Assembly (NCBI RefSeq): GCF_026745355.1
Contig: NC_079208.1
Span: 47,321,577 to 47,385,576 of the forward strand
Reading direction: 5' to 3'
Source of the DNA: Beta vulgaris subsp. vulgaris
Taxonomy: Eukaryota > Streptophyta > Magnoliopsida > Caryophyllales > Amaranthaceae
DNA length: 64,000 bases
The position numbers and the translations under genes are program-made. The notes beneath the pieces were generated by a model, which did not search any database, was not told the origin of the DNA, and saw only the letters and a list, made by a program, of their open reading frames with translations. Shown piece by piece: positions 47,470 to 58,640 of this stretch (the first letter of the stretch is position 1; every line of letters starts with the position of its first letter).

Positions 47470-48869
47470 ATAGTAGGATGGGTAGTGGGGTAAGGACGGA
47501 ATGAAGGCTCCTCAAATGGCCCTTCTCGAGGGTCGAAAGAAGGGGGTAGTGGGGATGGTTAGGGAAGGGAGGCTCATGTCCGGAGTGGACATTGGCGAGG
47601 TGAGTGCGCCAAGCCACCCTAGACACATGGTCCAGGTCGGTGCGGATACCGGCAAGAGTAGCCGTAACCGCATGGTGATTGGCCTCCTGAGAGGCCTGCA
47701 TCTGCTAAGGCTGCCATGACAGAGCCCATGTCGAAGGATTGAGAGGAAGAAGCTTCGGCCACCTCACTCTCAGGAATGCGGTGGTCGGGCCTCGGACCTC
47801 TCGGAACGCGGGGATCGATCTCCATAGGCATGGGCTCGGGGATAGCCCGTGGGATGTCATGGGCAGGGGGAACCCGCCAACGGTTTTCGACGTTAGCTGG
47901 GAGGTCCCAAACGAAGTCGGGCCCTATATGACAGTAAGGCGCCCCCCCACAAGCCAGATGCAGTTTTCCTTTTTATAATTGCGCAGAAATTTCATCTGCT
48001 GCAAGCTGGCACCATCCAATCTGTTGGACTGGCCAACAGTAGGCATGCTGGCTTCCAAGCGAGCCAAGTCATCGGTCAAGTCAAGGTAAGATGCTAGCCG
48101 GGTGACCATGCCACCACAAAGAATCTCCCCAGTCACCGTTGTACCCCCCGAATTTCCTGCAGTCGGTTGAGGAGGAGAGCAGCAAAGTTAATGCGGGCTC
48201 TATGGTGAGCCCCGTCAGTGGCCAACCAGAGAACCAGCAGCTCGTCCTTCCGCAACTGCCCGACTTCCTGTTTAGGAAAGATGGTGTAAACCAACATCCT
48301 ATGGAAGTACGGAGAGCAAGGTGGATGATCTCCGACGCTTTGGACGAGTTCGTTCGAAACGAAGTCGTACCATTGGTGATCTTTGCCCACCACTCTTGCT
48401 CATTGTATCCCTGCCAGATGACGCCCAAAGGGGCATCGCAGGGGGCTCGAGGGTCCATCCCAAACGCCTCACAGAATTCGTCAAAAGACAGTGCTCTAGC
48501 TTGATTAAACATGCGAAATTGAATAGTTAGAGCACCTGTCACATTACTTACGTTCAACGTACTCAAGAACTCGAGAGTGAGTTGATCGTAAGTAGGTTCA
48601 TGAATATGAGGAAGTCCGATAACCCGACATTACTGCCATCTCCCTTATCATCGACTCGATGTTAAGGTAGTTGCAGGTAGTGAGGTCATAGAACTTAGTG
48701 GACGAAACGTGCGCTCAGAAAGTTGTTGGAAAATTTGTTTATGAGCGGCGTTTGGAAACTTTAGAGCATAAAGGGGAGGGGGATGCGAGCTAGACGAAGG
48801 TCCTTGTGAAGAAGACCCCGTCTTTGCTCGCTTAGACCTGGATGAGCCTTCACCACCACTTCTTCCCAT
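47470..48869 (-). pseudogene. Athila ORF1-like frame downstream of pol, degenerate
   Basis: From an ATG at 48869 the minus strand reads MGRSGGEGSSRSKRAKTGSS, a basic/Ser-rich start. After a frameshift it reads KFYDLTTCNYLNIESMIREM and, near 48590-48560, YDQLTLEFLSTLNV, which matches the conserved core of the ATHILA ORF-1 family. Further pieces, MLVYTIFPKQEVGQLRKDEL (48393-48133) and ILCGGMVTRLASYLDL (48136-47924), also fit that family. This frame sits where envelope-like ORFs occur in some Athila elements; its function is unknown. At least three frame changes break it. Confidence 0.7.
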
Positions 48870-49678
48870 GGTGAAAAAGAATATTTGTTTGGCAAAAAGG
48901 GAAGGAGAAGTGATGATCTGCTGCAAAGACACAACCACAAAGCGGACTCTCTACACAAAGAAACACGCAAAAGAAAAAAAACAAAAACACACAAAAAGAA
49001 AAATCAAACCACACAAAAGGGAAAACACAAAAAAAAAGAAAAATAAAAACTAAGCCTAAGATCTACCAGCTAGCCATCCACAATTAGTAGCAACAAAGTT
49101 GCTAGCAATCAAGAGTTTCACCACTCAAAGAGACTTTCAAGCCAATTTCGCCAAACCAACCACAATTATGCACATAAAGCAACAACACCTCACAATTTCA
49201 GCAATGTAGTTCTCACAAAGTAAGAATATTATGAATTTATCACAAACCACAAAAATTGCATATGTTCACCACACCACCAAACACAAAAATGACTAAAGTT
49301 CATGAACAATCAAAAGAAATTAGGAAAAACAAGCATGCAATCTAAAAGAAAACACACTAGAAGTCCAATTTAGTAGATTATTGATGAAAAAGCAAAGATT
49401 AGAAGGGAGTTACCAACATGGAGATGAAAATCCCCAATTTTGAAACCCTAGAAATCGAATCCTTGCAAAACCCCCAATTTTTGTGCTTTGAATGTTGTAG
49501 AGAAGATGGTGATGAAGATTTTGGTGAGATTTGCCCTTGAAAGTCGCCGGAAAAGGGTGTAAAGTGCCGGATCTAGAAAGGAGGAAGAGAGAAAGAGTGA
49601 GTGAGTGTGAGAGAAGAGTTTGAAAATATGAGGAAAAGAGGAGAGAGAGGCCCGAAAATAATATTGCCCAGCCGGTTT

Positions 49679-50126
49679 GGTGCGGGCGCACCTCTCCCTG
49701 GTGCGGACGCACCAACCGAAATTTTTTCAAAACATATGATTGGTGCGGGCGCACCAACAGGAGGTGCGGGCGCACCTATCCCTTCTGTTTTTTCGCAGAA
49801 AAACTTCGTAGGCTTTGGTGCGGGCGCACCAAAGTCTACTGTTTTCTACAAAGTCAGTCGACAGAATTGGTGCGGGCGCACCTTGTGTGGGTGCGGGCGC
49901 ACCTGCTTTGTTTTCAAAAAAAATTTTTTAAAAAGGTGCGGGCGCACATTGACTAGGTGCGGGCGCACCAAAGTCTTCTGTTTTTTCTGAAAATCGTGTG
50001 CAAAATTTGGTGCGGGCGCACCTTGTCTAGGTGCGGGCGCACCTTGTCTAGGTGCGGGCGCACCAAAGTTTTTTTTCGAAAATTTTTCTCATGTGCGGGC
50101 GCACATTGAGCAAGTGCGGGAGCACC
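49679..50126. repeat. GGTGCGGGCGCACC array, internal copy (14 units)
   Basis: Starts at 49679, 49700, 49742, 49763, 49817, 49869, 49890, 49935, 49956, 50009, 50030, 50051, 50092 and 50113. Within each pair or triplet the spacing is exactly 21; between groups it is 41-54. Several units differ by one or two bases, and some changes preserve the arms (TGTGCG/CGCACA at 50092). Linkers of 7 nt vary (TCTCCCT, AACAGGA, TTGTGTG, TTGACTA, TTGTCTA). Depending on frame the minus strand would read VRPHLDK- or GAPAP-type heptads. Confidence 0.95.
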
Positions 50127-50380
50127 TAACCCGTCTGATTTGTACATATTTCTTCTCCAAAACACTCAATTCACTCAACTTCTCATAAAAATTCAGATGT
50201 TCCAATGTACCTCTCATGGCTGACTGATAAATCAAAAGCATAACTAACAAAGGAAAAATAAAAGAAATGAAGAGAGGAAAGAAGAGAAACGGGTTGCCTC
50301 CCGTGTAGCGCTTGTTTTAAGTCATTAGCTTGACTAAAAAGGATACATCCATCATGAGAGTCGCTCAGGTGAGCGAAGAA

Positions 50381-53300
50381 TCAAGCAACCAATGGAGCCA
50401 ACGCATGCGAATCATGGTAGAGCTTTAATCGTTGACCGTTCACCCAGAATGGACCGTTCTCACCCATAACCTCATAAGCCCCATAAGGAGTAGTCTTCAA
50501 CACGGAGAAGGGACCCGACCACTTTGACTTTAACTTTCCGGGGAAAAGCTTTAGTCTTGAGTTGAACAACAAGACTTTGTCCCCAACCCGGAAATCTCGT
50601 TGTTGAATCCGGTTGTCGTGCCATTTCTTCGTTTGCTCTTTGTATAGTCTAGAACTCTCATAAGCGTCAAAACGAAATTCCTCCAGTTCTACTAGCCTTT
50701 CTTTTCGAGCTTCTCCCGCCAAGTGTAGATCCATGTTGAGCTCCTTAACTGCCCACCAAGCCTTGTGCTCAAGCTCAACCGGCAAATGACATGCCTTGCC
50801 ATACACAAGGCGATAGGGAGTGGTGCCTATGGGCGTCTTGAAAGCCGTGCGAAGAGCCCAAAGAGCGTCATCAAGTTTCAAAGACCAATCCTTTCGTGTC
50901 CTATTGACCACACGCTCAAGAACATTTTTAACCTCTCGATTCGAAACCTCAACTTGGCCTTGTGTTTGGGGGTGATAAGGAAGACCTACTTTGTGATTCA
51001 CCCCGTATTTCTTCAATAATGCTTCTAATTGCTTTTTGGCGAAGTGTGAACCACCATCACTGATCAATACACGGGGCACCCCAAATCGAGGGAAGATGAT
51101 CTTCTTCAGAAGCTTGGTGACTACCTTATGGTCATTGGTGGGAGAGGCAATGGCTTCCACCCATTTGGTCACGTAGTCGACCGCAACAAGAATATATACA
51201 TTCCCACAGGAAGGAACGAATGGGCCCATAAAGTCGACCCCCAGACATCAAACGGCTCAACCTCAAGAATGTTCTGTTGAGGCATCTCGTGTCGCTTTGT
51301 GATGCCACCACTCCGTTGACATCTATCACAAGCCACCACAAATGTTCGGGCATCCTTATGCAATGTTGGCCAGAACATACCACATTGGAGCACCTTAGCA
51401 ACAGTTTTGCTTGCTCCACCATGTCCTCCACATGCCAAAGTATGGCAATGATGCAAAACCGAGGCCATCTCATGATTAGGAACACACCTCCTAAACACGC
51501 CATCAGCACACTTCTTAAAAAGGAGCGGGTCATCCCAGTAGAACCTCGAAACTTCTTTAAAGAACCGCTTCCTTTGTTGGGAAGTAAAACCATGAGGTTC
51601 AATCCCACAACCAGATAATTTGCATAATCAGCGAACCATGGAACCTCATTGTTCAGAATGGCGAACAAGGCTTCTTCTCTCAAATCGTCCTCGATAGGAA
51701 TCTCCTCCAGATTGTCAGGAGGGAGGCGTGAAAGATGGTCAGCTACCACATTCTCCGTCCCCTTCTTCTCTTTCATCTCAAAATCAAACTCCTGAAGAAG
51801 CAACACCCACCTAATGAGCCTAGGCTTAGCATCCTTCTTACTCATCAAATACCGGACCGCAGAATGATCCGTATACACCACGCCTTATTACATGTCAAGT
51901 AGGAACGGAACTTGTCAAAAGCAAATACCACGGCCAACATTTCCTTTTCCGTAGTTGCATAGTTCCGTTGAGCATCATCCAGAGTCCTACTTGCATAGGC
52001 TATCACATGTAGCCTCCCTTCCTTGCGTTGCCCAAGAACAACTCCCACTGAAAAGTCACTAGCATCGCACATTAGTTCAAAAGGCAAGCTCCAATCCGGA
52101 GCTTGCACAATGGGGGCAGAAGTAAGGGCTTTCTTAAGAGTTTCAAAAGCCTTAGTACAAGACTCATCAAACGCAAAATCAACATCTTTCTGAAGTAGAT
52201 TCGTCAATGGTTTGGCTATTTGAGAGAAATCCTTGATGAAACGTCGGTAAAAACCAGCATGTCCAAGGAAAGCGCGAACTCCCGTCACCGAGTTCGGTGG
52301 CGGAAGCTTCTCAATAACCGAAACCTTTGCCGGATCTACTTCAATACCCTTTTTCGACACTTTATGCCCAAGTACAATGCCTTCCTCGACCATAAAGTGA
52401 CACTTCTCCCAATTCAGTACAAGGTTCGTCTCTTGACACCTTTTTAACACAACATTCAAGATTAACCAGACATGTGTCAAAAGACGAACCACACACACTA
52501 AAGTCGTCCATGAAGACTTCAATGGAATCTTCTAGCATGTCAGAGAAGATTGCTGTCATACACCTCTGAAAAGTGGATGGGGCATTACACAAACCAAAGG
52601 GCATCCTTCGATATGCAAATGTCCCATACGGACAAGTAAAGGTGGTTTTCTCTTGGTCATCCGGATGAATGGGGATTTGAAAGAATCCGGAATAACCATC
52701 AAGAAAACAGAAGTGTGAATGACGAGCAAGCCTCTCCAACATTTGGTCAATGAAGGGAAGGGGGAAATGATCTTTCCGGGTGGATTTGTTCAGTTTCTGT
52801 AATCAATACAGACTCTCCACCCAGTGACAGTCCTAGTTGAGATTGTTTCTCCTTTCTCATTCTCAACTATAGTCATGCCTCCTTTTTTTGGAACCACGTG
52901 AATCGGGCTCACCCACTTGCTATCTGAGATAGCATAAATGATTCCCGCGTCACGTAGTTTCAAGATCTCCTTTTTCACAACCTCTTTGAGGTTGGGATTG
53001 AGCCTTCTCTGATGCTCGATGGAGGAGGCATTACTATCGATGAGATGGATACGATGCATAGCAAGAGAAGGGCTTATCCCCTTAAGGTCATCAATCGAAT
53101 ACCCAATGACATCTTTATATTTTTGCAAAATTCCAATCAGTTTTATATAGAAATGTCATCAAGACTCGAATTGACAATAACAGGATAAGTACATGCATCA
53201 TCAAGAAAAACATATCTAAGAGAGGAGGGAAGGGGTTTGAACTCTACCTTGGGAGGAGGCTTAGAACACTCCTCTTTATCAGTGGATGATGCAGCTAGAA

Positions 53301-55768
53301 CCTCAAACGCCTCATCTTGCGTGTCCTCTTCCATGTCCAAGTTAAGGGTGTCGGTAAGTGCAGCATACAAATCGCCCCCAGAATCATCCACACTCATGGT
53401 GTCCTCCACCTCATCTTCCACTAGGCTTACCCGGCAAATTTTCTCCATCATAGGTCTCTTCAGTGTCTTAGAGAACTCGAACACCACCCGCTCATTAGCT
53501 ACCTCAACCGTGATTGTGTCGTTTTTGCAGTTTATCACGGCACCCAAAGTCTTCAGAGCTTCTCTTCCCAGAATAAGAGGAGTCTCAGGATCTTCCTCCA
53601 TATCCATCACCACAAAGTCGCATGGTACAAAACATGCCCAACTTGAATCGGTATATCCTCCAACTCACCACAAGGGACTCTCACAGTGCGGTCCGCCAAT
53701 TGAATCGTTTTGCGCGTAGGATGAAGAGGAAATTTCAGGTGCTTTGCAATAGAAAGGGGCATCAAATTGACACTGGCTCCCAGATCGGCCAGTGCACCCT
53801 TAGGTTCTAAGTCACCTATCTTCACTGGCAAGGTGAAACTCCCGGGATCTCTTTGCTTCTTGGGCATAGTTCGTTGCACAAGAGCACTCACTTGGTAAGG
53901 TAGGGAGATAAGCTCATCTTCAAGTTTTCGCTTATTGGAGAGGATCTCTTTCAAGAATTTAGCATAAGCTGGCATTTGAGACATAGCCTCAAGGAAAGGA
54001 ATGTTGATTTGCAGGCTATTCATCACATTCAGAAATTTAGTGAACTTGTCACTCAACTTTCTCTCTACCAACCTATGAGGATATGGAACCGGAGGCACAT
54101 AGGATTTGGTTGGTGGAGGTGATGACAATGTGTTTTTGCACCAACTTGAACATGTGACTCATCCTTCTCCTCAACGTCCTCGTTGGCATCTTAGGACCCG
54201 CATAACTTGTTCCCGACCTCAAATGAATGGCTTTGGCTTGATGGAGGTTGGGGTTAGGAATGGGTTGGCCTGGAAGTTGATTTGTGGGGGTGGAGGGATT
54301 CTTCTCAGCTACTTGGGCAATTTGGGTTTCAAGCATTTTGTTGTGGGCTTGTAGCTCTTGAAACCTTTGCTCATGGTTTTGGAGAATTTGGTTCATGGAT
54401 TGGAGTTGTTGGAGAATTTGGAGAGAGGTTGGATCGGAAGATGGTGTAGGTTCGGGATTTTGTTTGGGGAAAGGAAGATTGGAGGGAGGTTTTGGGTTGT
54501 TGGTCCTTTGATGTGGAGCTTGGTATGTGTTGGACCCTTGTGAGGAGGAACCACCTTGGTTATAGTTTTGGTTTTGGTTATACCCTTGCGCAAACCCTTG
54601 GTTGTGAGCTTGGTTGTACCCTTGTTGAGGTTGATTCCATCCTTGTTGAGGTTGGTTGAATCCTTGGGTGTAGTTTTGTTGAGGTTGTCTCCAACCTCCT
54701 TGTTGATTGTTCCTATACCCTTGGTTTCCTTGATATCCATCTCCTCTTGAATTAATTGCCGCCACATGCTCCGAATGGGTACCTCCACAATAAGAAGTAT
54801 CATGGTTAGTACCACCACAAATATCACAAGAAAAAGAGTTTACCTGTGAAGGAGTAGACGATGCAAGATTGATCTTGGAGAGCTTCTTATCGAGTTGGTC
54901 CATCTTAGCTTGAATTTGATCCATGGGGTCAATTTCAAACTTTCCGCTCTTCTTAGGTTGAGCACCTCTTCGTCTTCCACCCCATGAGTAGTTCTTGATC
55001 ACCTCCTCAATTGTGGACTCAAGTTGTTCTTGCGGGATCTTAGATAGTTGACCTCCCGCTCCAGCATCAAGATTGGCCCGTGAAATCGGATCAAGACCAT
55101 CATAGAAGAATCGCATGAGTAGATTCTTGTTGAACTCATGGTGTGGGCATGAACGGATCATCTCCTTGAACCGCTCCCAAGCTTCGGCAAGTGTCTCATC
55201 GTTCTCTTGCTCAAATGAGGAGATCTTCCTCCTTATTCCGCAGTCTTCCACTCCGGGAAGTATTTCTTCAAGAATGCCATCGTGACTTCTTCCCATGTAG
55301 TGAGGGAATTAGCAGGCAAGCTCTTGAGCCATGACTTTGCTTTTCCGGTAAGAGAGGACCGGAACAGGTGCATCTTGATGTAGTCAGGAGAGACATCATT
55401 AGTGGTTATCATGGCACAGATCTCGAGAAACCTGTCGAGATGGTCTAGAGGATCTTCATCTGACCCCCACAAAACTGCTCTGCTTTCACCATCCGAGTAT
55501 ACTGAGGGTGAATGCTGAAATTTGTAGTGGTGGTAGGGAGTCGAATTCCACCTTGAAGAACATAGGAACCCGGATTTCCGAAATCCCTAAACAGTTGTGG
55601 ATTTTCTTCACCCATTTCTGATTCAACTTCACTTGATGTACTTGAGATTGGTGAAGAAGGCTCGGAACCCAAAGTCAGATTTCCCAAATTCTTCCGAAGC
55701 TTTCGCAACGTACGGTCGATTTCAAGATCTAGAGGCAATGTGGGTGAACCGTGAGTTCTTCTTCTCAT
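50381..55768 (-). pseudogene. Athila gag-pol polyprotein, several frameshifts
   Basis: The start is probably ATG at 55768 (MRRRTHGSPTLPLDLEID). The gag core is in 55472-55233 (DEDPLDHLDRFLEICAMI, LPANSLTTWEEV), then a Q/N/P-rich region with a CDICGGTNHDTSYC zinc knuckle (about 54800). Protease is in 54128-53607 with DLGASVNLMPLSI, the Athila form of the active site. Reverse transcriptase spans 53128-52362 (WVSPIHVVPKKGG, FCFLDGYSGFFQIPIHPDD, and the VFMDDFSV catalytic motif). RNase H lies in 52522-51845 (LMCDASDFSVGVVLGQR, TTEKEMLAVV). Integrase is 51498-50381 with a [18 protein letters not shown] zinc region, ISDGGSHF and [16 protein letters not shown]. The frame breaks near 55460, 54090, 53140, 52740, 52360, 51870 and 51230. 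Downstream gene expression from one reading is not possible. Confidence 0.9.
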
Positions 55769-55883
55769 GTAACACAACAAAGCTAAGCAGAGGATTAGCA
55801 AATAACAACCACAGTTAAAACAAAAATAAAAGAAAAATCAACTAAGCAAACTAAACTAAAATATACTTCAATCAATAGCACAG

Positions 55884-55903
55884 TTTCCCCGGCAACGGCG
55901 CCA
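55884..55903 (-). promoter_or_regulatory. Athila primer binding site (tRNA-Asp type)
   Basis: The minus strand reads TGGCGCCGTTGCCGGGGAAA, 3 bases inside the 5' LTR. It is complementary to the 3' end expected of plant tRNA-Asp, the usual Athila primer. Confidence 0.85.
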
Positions 55904-55906
55904 TTT

Positions 55907-57072
55907 TGATAAGAGGTTTTTAGTGTGTCGTTAAGGCACTAAGAACCGCTTTCCAAACAATATTTATAGTCCTAACAACAATTACTAAGAGAATAGTAAG
56001 GGCAAGTCAAGGGTCGATCCACAGGGAAAGGGATTGGTTAAAGTCTACAAGTCTAGACTACCTAATTGAAGAAGTATTTGGGGGTTTGAAAGATGTTTGG
56101 TAACAATTAAGACTAACTAATACAAGAACAAGCAAATATAAGAGTTTAAATATCAAATAAAAGACACTAGAGTTAAGGTTACTAGTATGAATAAGAACGG
56201 ATGATGATTGTTAATGCGATTTGGAGCAACAAGACGATTATGCAAGGTTTAGTTTCTCCTCTAAAATACTCGAGTCCTCTCTCGAATGGTCCTCAAGAGT
56301 AATCCTTAATCTACAACTAAATCCTCTCTCGAATGGTCTTTAGTTAATTGATTAAGAGATTCAATAAGTTTGGAAAACCCTAATGAAGGATCCCCTTAAT
56401 TTCCATCCAATATCTTGGTAGAGAAATTAAGTTGATTCTTGGGGATGATAAAAGAGTTCAAAATCCGATTTAAGAAATTTTGAAATCAAAATACCAAAGT
56501 ATAAATGTGATCAATATCTATCCTAAGGTCTCAAAACACCAAGATCAATGCATAAACTTCTCCATACATCACAATCACATCAACACATATTTAAAACCCT
56601 AATTCATACTTTCACCCTAACCCTAGATATGAAACTACTCACTAATCATGGAGTTTAAGCAATTAAACATAAAATCTATGACTAATCTAAGGTTAAACAT
56701 GATTAAGTAATGATTAAACTAATGAAAACGCAATTATAAACTAAGAGAATGAAGATCTTAAATAATATGAGAACATAAACAAACACAACAAGAGAATGAA
56801 ATAAAAACTAAAACTTTGAATTGAATTGAATAAAAAGTACCTTGAATGTAAATCGAATCACAAACTTTGATCTCTAATCTCAATTACCAATGAAAACTCA
56901 AGTGTTTTCTCTCTAATACAAAACCCTAAAAAGTTGTGTGAAAGATAGAATAAAGCGTAACTCCCAACTCCTCTCGAAAAGAGGGTTTAATGATCGATTG
57001 TTTTTTTCCGGATCGTGAGGTGCGGGCGCACCAAAAGGAGGTGCGGGCGCACCTTGCGGGCGCACCAACACC
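55907..57072 (-). repeat. Athila 5' LTR, truncated at 57072
   Basis: Collinear with 44125-45300 from TGATAAGAGG to the palindrome array. It has palindromes at 57019 and 57040 (spacing 21) and a broken third (TTGCGGGCGCACC), after which the sequence changes to the MULE host. About 500 bp, including the U3 end and the expected CTTATCA terminus, are missing. Confidence 0.9.
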
Positions 57073-57943
57073 AAAATCACACCTCATCCAGTCGAATCAG
57101 CTCCCTTCCACTCCCAAAACAACCCCTCATCCACCTATAAACAATCCAATACCCAAACAACCCCTAACCTACCCGAAATCAGACCTCATACCTATTACCT
57201 ACTAACCACCCCCGTAAAAACCCTTTACCCACAAGAAATTAGCCCCTACCTAAAACCCACTGCGCTACCCCAAAATTAGCCTCACCTAGAAATAATGGTG
57301 TTGATGTTTTGCTTTAGCAATTTATTGGGTGGTTTTGGGGTTTTTTATTTTGTGGGTGATTTGGGGTTCATGGTTGTAAGTGTGGTGTTGGTACGATTTG
57401 GTGGGTGGCGTTCGTGGTGGTTGTGGTTGCGTTTTGTGTATTTCGGAGGTGAGGTAGTGGATGGGGTGGTTTCGAGGCTGGGGTGGCTGTGATTGGTGGT
57501 TTTCAGGGTGAGGTGGATGGATTTGGTGGTTTTTCGAGGTGAAAGAGTGGAGGGGGTGGTTTTCAGGGGTGAACGGGTGGTGGGGGTGGTTTTCAGGGAT
57601 GGAGGAGAGAGATGTGGTGTTTTCGGGGTAGGGGAGGGGAGTAGTGGTGTTTTCTGGGTGGACGGGGGAGATGTGGTGTTGTCGGTGGTTGGGGTGGGGG
57701 AGAAGGAGGAGGGGGAGGGGGAGGGGGAGAGTCCAGTGGTTTCGTGGTGAGGTTTTAGTTGGTAGGGGGAGGGGGAAGAGAGACAGATATTTTAATTTTT
57801 TTTAGAATTTTCTTTTAAAAAAGGTCACATTGCCCTACTGTAGGAATTTTGCGTAAAAGTTTATATTATTGCAAAAATAATCAAAAGTTTGTATTATTGC
57901 GAGAGAACAATCAAAAGTTTGTATTATTGTAGTTAAAAAATCC

Positions 57944-58510
57944 TAACTACTTTATAGATATCAGTAGTATACAATAGTTATTATTTAATAGATCTATCCA
58001 TATATTACCTCCCATGCTGCATATAGTAAATCACCATACATTTTTCTTTTATTCAAGAAAATTAACTTTCTTATATTAGGGAGCGATTAAACTCGGTGAT
58101 ATAAACTGGATTCGATCGCAGGTTTTCGATATCATCCCCACAAGATTTTACCAACTAAGTTACATGAGATCCACAAAAAATGATTTTTTAAAAGACTAAA
58201 AGAAAAAAATTTAGGTACACTATTTGATCATTTTGTAGATCATAGAAAACGAGTGATCCTTATTAGAAAAATATTTATCTAAAGGGGGTCGAAATATAAC
58301 AGTAGTTTCTCTTACCATTTATTACTATAACGTCTTATGCTTATACAAATTTCAATTTTTTTTTGGTGTTAGACAACAACTAAGCTCGATGATGTACACT
58401 CCCACAAGATCATTACCAACTAAGATAGATGACATTCACTTTTTAATAATAATATTCATTCTATTAATCTCTAAAATTGACAAGTACATGATAGTGCATT
58501 GAAATCTATA
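57944..58510. repeat. F-box duplication unit C (flank only)
   Basis: It continues the unit interrupted at 38937 (CTACTTTATAGATATCA, TAGTTATTATTTAATAG) and then matches the 21.49-22.27 kb flank: CATACATTTTTCTTTTATT, the SINE-like segment, AGACTAAAAGAAA, GATCATAGAA.ACGAGTGATCC and TCTCTAAAATTGACAAGTACATGATAG. After 58505 the similarity ends, before any F-box coding sequence. Confidence 0.8.
58065..58440 (-). repeat. Two SINE-like copies in unit C
   Basis: 58065-58178 corresponds to the copy at 21530 and 58355-58440 to the copy at 22066, in the same orientation (AGTTGTTGTCTAACACC plus A run on the minus strand). The second has lost about 45 bp of its middle. Confidence 0.5.
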
Positions 58511-58640
58511 CAAATATATTAAAGGTTTTTCTAAGAAAGTTTGTGTGCCAGCCACAATGGTACTATTTTATAAGCCTCTAATGCAAATGCTTTATTCTCA
58601 ATTCAAACCCTCAATTTAAATAAAAAATGTTATGTAGTTA

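Larger units (their letters stand above)
44125..57072 (-). mobile_element. Athila-type Ty3/gypsy LTR retrotransposon
   Basis: Minus-strand order: 5' LTR (truncated, 57072-55907), tRNA-Asp-type PBS, gag, protease, reverse transcriptase, RNase H, integrase, a long 3' region with an Athila ORF1-like frame and a palindrome array, PPT, 3' LTR (45797-44125). Integrase after RNase H is Ty3/gypsy order. The PBS and gag/protease motifs (LVERKLSDKFTKFLNVMNSL, DLGASVNLMPLSIAKHL) are Athila-like. TCCAC precedes the left LTR, but the right LTR is truncated and no matching duplication is found. Confidence 0.9.
38938..57943. mobile_element. MULE-like element (about 1.2 kb) expanded to 19 kb by nested retrotransposons
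   Basis: The direct repeat TAACTACTT lies at 38929-38937 and 57944-57952. Inverted ends: left GAATTTTTTAACTAGAATAAT..., right (reverse complement) GGATTTTTTAACTACAATAAT. Both run into AATAATACAAACTTTTGATT and its inverse. Own sequence is 38938-39144, 43980-44124 and 57073-57943. The interior right part (57290-57770) is a GGTGG-rich stretch whose complement (CCCTCCACC-type) appears at 43990-44100. Its 85-codon frame (57493-57750) is compositional. The homologous place in unit A (about 26606) is uninterrupted. Confidence 0.8.

Noticed and set aside
54106..54750. Plus-strand ORFs rich in Val/Leu/Gly
   Set aside because: They are antisense shadows of the Gln/Asn/Pro-rich gag tail of the Athila polyprotein.
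57295..57750. Glycine/valine-rich ORFs on the plus strand
   Set aside because: They lie in a GGTGG-rich low-complexity part of the MULE interior, so they are compositional.
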